This document shows positions 58,301 through 64,000 of a DNA stretch of 64,000 nucleotides, piece after piece; positions within the stretch are counted from its first letter, which is position 1, and each line of letters begins with the position of its first letter. The notes below the pieces were generated by a model, which did not search any database, was not told the DNA's origin, and saw nothing but the letters and a program-made list of their open reading frames with translations. The DNA comes from Choristoneura fumiferana (Eukaryota > Arthropoda > Insecta > Lepidoptera > Tortricidae), in the NCBI RefSeq assembly GCF_025370935.1, contig NC_133472.1, forward strand, positions 8,872,044 to 8,936,043. Reading direction: 5' to 3'. The position numbers and the translations under genes were made by a program.

Positions 58301-61300
58301 GGCGCCCTAGGGTGCTATGGTAAGTAACCAGGGCTCCTGCTAAGCCGGAAACTGAGGTAATCTGGCCTATGAGTGAGAGATATCTAACTTGCGCGCCGCT
58401 GTTAATATCACTTGGTGTCGAATACAGGCCCAGTCGCAATGTGACTCATTTCTTAACGAACGCTGAATCACTTGTTTTCATGGACGGGAAGAAAAGCACT
58501 ATAATAATAATCATGGCCACGATACTAAATACTTGCTATATCGAGCCAATCTTTAACACAGTATGTATCTCAATCAGGAATTTAAAAGTGCAAAATACGA
58601 GTACCTCCATTTGAAACAGAAAACTTTCTCAAACGTAGGTGTAATTGGCTACTTACAGCTACTATTACCTGATTGTGGATGCAAATACTGTCGCTTCTCG
58701 CTTTTACTCGTAAGTTTCCTCTGGTAAATCCGAAAGGAAAATTTATGATTTTAGCAGGCTCGGAAAATACGTAGGGTTCATCGTAGTGTCGAAAGTAATC
58801 GACTGATCATCAGTTTTAAAAAATATATATTTTTGGGTAATATATAAATAACCCTAAGTAAGGCGAAATCGTTACTTCTACAGAAATTATTCTAAGTTAA
58901 ATTATTGTTATTGCTATTATAGTATTGTAATTGAAAGGACGTGAAAATGGCAGGGGTTCTTATGTAATCAATTAATCATAATCACATAATAAATATGAGA
59001 CCATTTTTTATTTACCTGCGAATACAGTTACTATGAGGCAAACTAATCACATCCGGGGATGGCGTAACAGTTGGTGAACTTAGTGTTGCTGCTAAACGTT
59101 GTGGGCCACAACTCGTGGCATTCCTTCCATTTATGACCATCGGATCACACAATGTTGTGATACTGTTCTAACAGCCACTTTCCTGGAGTCAATGACAGTT
59201 TTGCGTACACTACATCTTTAGACAAATGAAGTAAAACTACCAAAGTAAAACTACATCCCTACAAAGTTTAGCTCTTTTTCTGTCAAAGAATGTGGCCAGA
59301 TAGAACAGTTTCTTAGAGTCAAGGCAGGCAAAAACCATAGACAATTTAGTAATGATCCGCTCCGGAGCGTAACTAGTTTTTTGTATTCGGTGCGCTCTCT
59401 CTGTCAAGATCTGTAGCCAGTTTTCTCTCGGCAAACCTGGTTCACGTATATGGGGCTATTAACAACACTACACCACCTTTAGACGATCAAGCAGTCCGAG
59501 ATATTTCTCGGTATAGAAGCAAATTATTAGGCTAATACAAAGTAATCATTAAAACAAACGCTATGTTTTGTACATGAAAACAAACAGAAAGTGTCGATAC
59601 ATGCAAAAACATTAGAAACTATGAGGGTTGTGGAAACACAGATCGCTGCAGGCGAAGTACTCTTTGACGTCTTTGAACTTCTAAACATTACGGATCTCCA
59701 CACCGAATCGTCTACGTAAACGTCTATGCAAGACTCACTCAAAAGAAATAAGGCGTGTTCCTAAAATAGTCATACAGATGAAACAATTCCGACGGACAAG
59801 ACTGAGTTCGAAGAAGTGGGATGTTTTAATTCGGCCTCAATTGAGGACAAAGGCGGGTCTTGTGTCGCGAATTGCCCATGACGCGACGCGGGTCGACCAA
59901 CTCTTTGATAATGTTATTGTTGGAAAATTATATGACCATACTTCATTCCAACGTACATTTGTTAGACAGTTGGCGTGAGCAATTGAGCATGGTAGTGTGT
60001 ATATGTTTTATCTTGTCACTAAAGAAAAATGTTAAAAGGAATGATTATTAGTAAAACGCATGAAAGCATTTGGAGGTAAATTCAATTACGTGTACTTTGC
60101 TCGTCTTCAAAGCGGTACGTATATTGATGAAACCTCGTCACACAGGGTGAGTTGAGTTCTGATTCAGGATGTGCACTGAGTGTCTTCCGTTCTCCGGTTT
60201 GGACAAATTAGATCATAGGTACAATGTCCTGATAGAATTGTTTATTGACCCACTCAAATCTATCAAAATGAACAGTTTTTTGTTCCATAGACTCAAGTGA
60301 TTGCCGACCACCAGTACATACATACATCTTCCTGTGCTCCGACACTCCGACTTCTTAGGTCTAAAAAGCACGAAATTTTTAGGGACTTTTTTAATTTTAT
60401 AACGCATCGGGTCTTACTGTACTTAATGTTGTTACGTTTTATTGATGAAAAAAAGCCAAAAGGCCCGAAGCCAATTGATGGATTTTATTTAAATAAAGTA
60501 TAGAAATTCCTGTAACTTTGCATGTATACTTAAGTCGAGTGTAGTACGGTCACCTGTAGAGCAAAGGTTATAGCCCCGTGTATGTACCTACAGCCATTAC
60601 GTTACGGGGCGGGGGGATCTTTTTTCTGCCGCTGATTGTTAATGCCTTAGACTAACGCCATATCTTACGAGCTTGTTGGCTAGGACTAATAATATGGCAA
60701 TTTATCGTAATTTTTTTAGCAATAGTACCGTGACCGAGCTAATCTCAATCGCCAAAGTTAAACCTCAACGGCTAAAGTAACCCGATCTTACGGTATTCAA
60801 TCGGGTATGGATAAAATTAGAATTAATATCATATCATTAATGTCGTTAACTTACTCGAATAATTAAATTTATTACGGATCTTTCATCACGTGACATGTAT
60901 AATTGCATAGTTATATAATGGATATATATACTTAAATAAGAGGCGCTTCGTTTTCCTGCTCAATTTCCTGTGGTAATTTACATAAAATTTATTAATAAAT
61001 CAACCGTTAATGTTTTAATATCATCCGTTACTCAGATCCGTCTGTTTGCCATCATTATACCATATTTATGTACTTATAGAGTGCCTGTGTACTTAGAGAG
61101 CGGTGTTTTGCTCGGGTCAGTCAGTGCACAGTGCATAGTAAAATAATGTGCAAGAGAGCATTGAATCAAATGGCGCAAACTCCTTTAGGCATAGGCTGTA
61201 TAAAATAGCTTAGGCTTTTTTTTTGAAATATTTGGGTGATTATTCCGATGAGCATGCGCGCTCCTTAAATATATTACTACTCTTATCTGAAAAAAGTATT

Positions 61301-61589
61301 TATTTATCTTAGGCAAAAACAAAAGCAGGAATAAGTGTTGTTATTTATTTTATTTTTATTTTTTATTTGACTGGATGGCAAACGAGCAAGTACTTACTAT
61401 TTACTTACATTACTTACTTACTTACTTACCATGTGTTACTTAGCATTTTATTTTTGCTGATTTTTATGACGAATAAGTACAGGGGTTTTTGCTGACTTCA
61501 CTTTTCGTTGATTGTACTAGCAATATGTCACGCGAACTCCAAACCTGTATCAAATTTTAAGTCAATCCGATCACAAGGAGTGGGTGAAA
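55375..61589. other. Probable upstream or intronic region
   Basis: Holds ratchet point 2. A possible decayed hAT-like end (GGGTTCCCAAACAG...GCGCCCTAGGGTGC) is at 58275-58320. Otherwise AT-rich with no gene seen. Confidence 0.6.
58095..58105 (-). promoter_or_regulatory. Candidate recursive-splicing ratchet point 2
   Basis: The minus strand reads CTTGTTGTTTTTGTTACAG|GTAAGTCTTC, a long pyrimidine tract, CAG and an immediate GTAAGT. It is the same arrangement as at 29.26 kb. It is upstream of every candidate first exon found here, so if it is used, some minus-strand transcript must start at a higher coordinate, possibly beyond the window. The inference rests on the motif alone. Confidence 0.5.
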
Positions 61590-61812
61590 TCCGACTTACA
61601 GGATTTGAATACACTTACATGTGATGTGGTCCGCGGACCGGGAGACGAGCTGTCGGTAGGCCTCCAACAAGATGGAGCGACGACTTGGTTAAGATCGCGG
61701 GATCGCGGTGGATGCGGAAAGCGCAAGACCGATCTGAGTGGAGAGCCTTGGGGGAGGCCTATGTCCAGCAGTGGACGTCTTTCGGCTGACATGATGATGA
61801 TGATGACATGTG
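61590..61812 (+). mobile_element. LINE 3' end fragment with (GAT) tail
   Basis: Plus-strand frames give RPPTRWSDDLVKIAGSRW-like and [20 protein letters not shown] sequence, then GACATGATGATGATGATGAC. Several frame breaks. Confidence 0.82.
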
Positions 61813-61979
61813 AGTATACATTGAAACAATGCATGTCGAATAAAAAAACTGTATAATACTGAATACACCATGGAATGTTGTACCTATCGATGTAGTTATC
61901 AGATTGCTATAAGTTATATACCTACGAATAATCTATGCTATATCAAATGGAATACTACTAAAAATCAAATAAAAATGGA

Positions 61980-62345
61980 TACTGTTAAAATCACGCAGCT
62001 TGTCATGGAAAAGCAAGAAACATCTGATTAATGTACATCTGGAGTATTGCTCTTTATGGATGTGAAACGTGGACACTGACACAGAAGGATAGGGCAAGAC
62101 TGGAAGCCTTTGAGATGTGGTGCTGGAGGAGAATGAAAGGAATAAGTTGGATGGGAAGGAAGAACAATGAGGAAGTCTTGAGAATGGTTGAAGAACGGAG
62201 AATAATCCTGAACACAATAGATGCTAGACGCGGTAATATGATCGGGCATTTGATACGACACGACGACTTCTTCAAAACAATTCTGGAAGGAAAGATCGAG
62301 GTAAGAGAGGAAGAGGTCGACCTAGGCATAATTATGTATGAATAG
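61980..62345 (+). mobile_element. LINE reverse-transcriptase C-terminal fragment
   Basis: An intact stretch reads YIWSIALYGCETWTLTQKDR, then ARLEAFEMWCWRRMKGISW, NNEEVLRMVEERR, GNMIGHLIRHDDFFKTIL and EGKIE. YGCE(T/A)WT...LEAFEMWC(W/Y)RRM and (M/W)IGH(I/L)(I/L)RH are hallmarks of a lepidopteran non-LTR retrotransposon RT tail. Truncated at both ends, not a host gene. Confidence 0.9.
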
Positions 62346-62629
62346 TAATTTGTTTCCTGCAATACGCATATCGTGCACTACGGTACCAGGAAAATCGGTG
62401 TAATTAGATGGTGCGTCGATGTAATGATTTGAAATGCAACATTTTCACGCTCTGTAATCTAAAATTCGTAGGGGCTTTAAATAACGATAATTCTTTCGTA
62501 TTTTTGAGTTTATAAACCTATAGACAATTTACCTAAAATATAGTTTAAGTATGAAGTTATACACTTTCGTGATTTTCACTCACAGTCAAAATTCCCGTGT
62601 GGTGTCGGGTTAGAATTACACCTCTCCAT

Positions 62630-62720
62630 TTCTTCCGTGGATGTCGTAAGAGGCGACTGAGGATATAGGTTAAGGTATACCGTAGGCGACAGGCTAGCAA
62701 CCTGTCACTATTGTACCGTT
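62630..62720 (+). repeat. 'CCGTGGATGTCGTAAGAGGCG' lepidopteran repeat fragment
   Basis: TTCCGTGGATGTCGTAAGAG and GCGACTGAGG are widespread in lepidopteran repeats. Short fragment left of the microsatellite. Confidence 0.5.
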
Positions 62721-62807
62721 TTTGTCAAACCTAAAATTGCTAAAAGTGGCTCCGAAGCGGTAACGTTTCGTGTGCTCTGCCTACCTCATTTGGGAATACA
62801 AGCGAGA

Positions 62808-63240
<433 letters not shown>

Positions 63241-63372
63241 GTCAAAATACCACAAACGGGACTTATCACGCTAAAACACACGAGTAATATTTACCTCGAC
63301 GTTTCGACCACATTATTCGTACTCCTTACTCATGTGTTTTAGCGTGATAAGTTTCGTTTGCGGTATTTTGAC
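63241..63372. mobile_element. Snapback MITE G abutting the TG tract
   Basis: About 40-base inverted arms, GTCAAAATACCACAAACG at the left and GCGGTATTTTGAC at the right, both with CTTATCACG and CTAAAACACA blocks. The loop contains CGACGTTTCGACCACATTA, frequent in lepidopteran repeats. The left end joins the microsatellite directly. Confidence 0.78.
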
Positions 63373-63399
63373 TAAGAATGAAGTTGTTTTGCACAGTAA

Positions 63400-63700
63400 G
63401 AGATTCCGGAATACGGAGACTCGCTGCAGAACTGAAGTCACCGATATAGCTCAATGAATTTGTGTTGAAGTGACTCTGGGCAGGCCACATCGCTCGAAAA
63501 ACAGACAACCGTCAGAGTAGAAAAACTAAGAGAGATGACCGCGAACTGGAAAAAGCGCAGGCCTCCCACTAGGTGGACTGAAGTCATCGCGAGTTGTGGA
63601 CAACCGGTAGATACAGGTGGCAAGTTATTCATTGTGGCGTTCTTCGGGAAGCCTTTGTTCAACAGTGGAGGTGTTCTAACTGATGCTGATGAAACTTATA
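63400..63700 (+). mobile_element. LINE (RTE-like) 3' end, degenerate
   Basis: Plus-strand remnants include KKRRPPTRWTEVIASCG, then CATTGTGGCGTTCTTCGGG and GCCTTTGTTCAACAGTGG. It is the third LINE piece within 2.1 kb. Confidence 0.8.
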
Positions 63701-64000
63701 GATGGAGACATTTATAGATTGCATTCTAGTTACATTATCAAAATCGTAATGGATGTCGTTTCCTCGACGCGATAGCGTCACGAGTAGGTACCTTTTATAT
63801 TACAGTTTTCGTTATTCATTAGTTTCATTACGCAATTATAACATGGTACTATTTCAATCCTTAATACATATCTGATTTCATACCGAAGGACATACTTATA
63901 CGGAGTTGAAGAAATATTTGATTATTATGTGTAATTAGTAGGGTTTACGTAAAGGCATGGAAACTGTGCCGTGGGAGTTGTATTGTCTGCGCACGGGCAA

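Noticed and set aside
58270..58330. hAT-like terminal sequence (GGGTTCCCAAACAG ... CGCCCTAGGGTGC)
   Set aside because: Resembles a hAT end but there is no matching opposite end or 8-base duplication; too decayed to call.
62031..62345. 104-codon frame with reverse-transcriptase-like sequence as a host gene
   Set aside because: It is the C-terminal piece of a non-LTR retrotransposon, truncated at both ends and next to other LINE debris.

Overview
The window is eukaryotic, from a moth or butterfly genome (Lepidoptera). It is AT-rich and has small exons with GT/AG introns. Its repeats are typically lepidopteran: LINE 3' ends finishing in 'ttcggctgacatgatgatga', Helitron-like pieces running from 'TCC(T/A)ACTAATATTATAAATGCG' to 'GCGGGCAAAAGCTAG', two tRNA-derived SINEs, and many snapback MITEs. 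Nothing prokaryotic is present, so ribosome binding sites, operons, CRISPR arrays and origins do not apply.

One protein-coding gene is well supported. It lies on the minus strand and is the 5' part of a SynGAP/DAB2IP/RASAL2-family Ras GTPase-activating protein, the family of Drosophila raskol (CG42684). Eight coding exons join in frame from the ATG at 12961 down to position 175: a 333-residue low-complexity leader, the RRGSAP...PLKRTKS basic linker, a split PH domain, a C2 domain, and the start of the RasGAP domain including the arginine-finger motif FRGNSLATK. All seven junctions match in phase, and each joined peptide resembles the family. The rest of the GAP domain and the C-terminus lie beyond the left edge.

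Positions 13 to 64 kb look like the long 5' region of the same gene. Three more short ATG exons on the minus strand (13015-13039, 34418-34619, 55234-55279) end in a single G before a GT donor. That is the phase needed to join the exon at 6413, so they are candidate alternative first exons. The 34.6 kb one has a TATA box, and the 55.3 kb one has a TCAGT initiator. Two minus-strand sites (29259/29260 and 58100/58101) are acceptor-donor juxtapositions (pyrimidine tract, then CAG|GTAAGT), the signature of recursive-splicing ratchet points in long insect introns. The 58.1 kb site would imply that a transcript starts upstream of 58 kb, possibly outside the window. CpG-rich pockets near 25.9, 36.55, 40.5 and 53.6 kb may be further promoters, but the evidence is weaker.

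Most of the rest is transposon debris: at least eight MITE-type inverted repeats, including one nested inside another at 47.8-48.1 kb and two PIF/Harbinger-like copies with TWA target duplications; LINE 3' fragments, clustered at 61.6-63.7 kb; and a roughly 430 bp (TG)/(CGTG)/(CGTGTG) tract at 62.8-63.2 kb. No second protein-coding gene could be supported on either strand.
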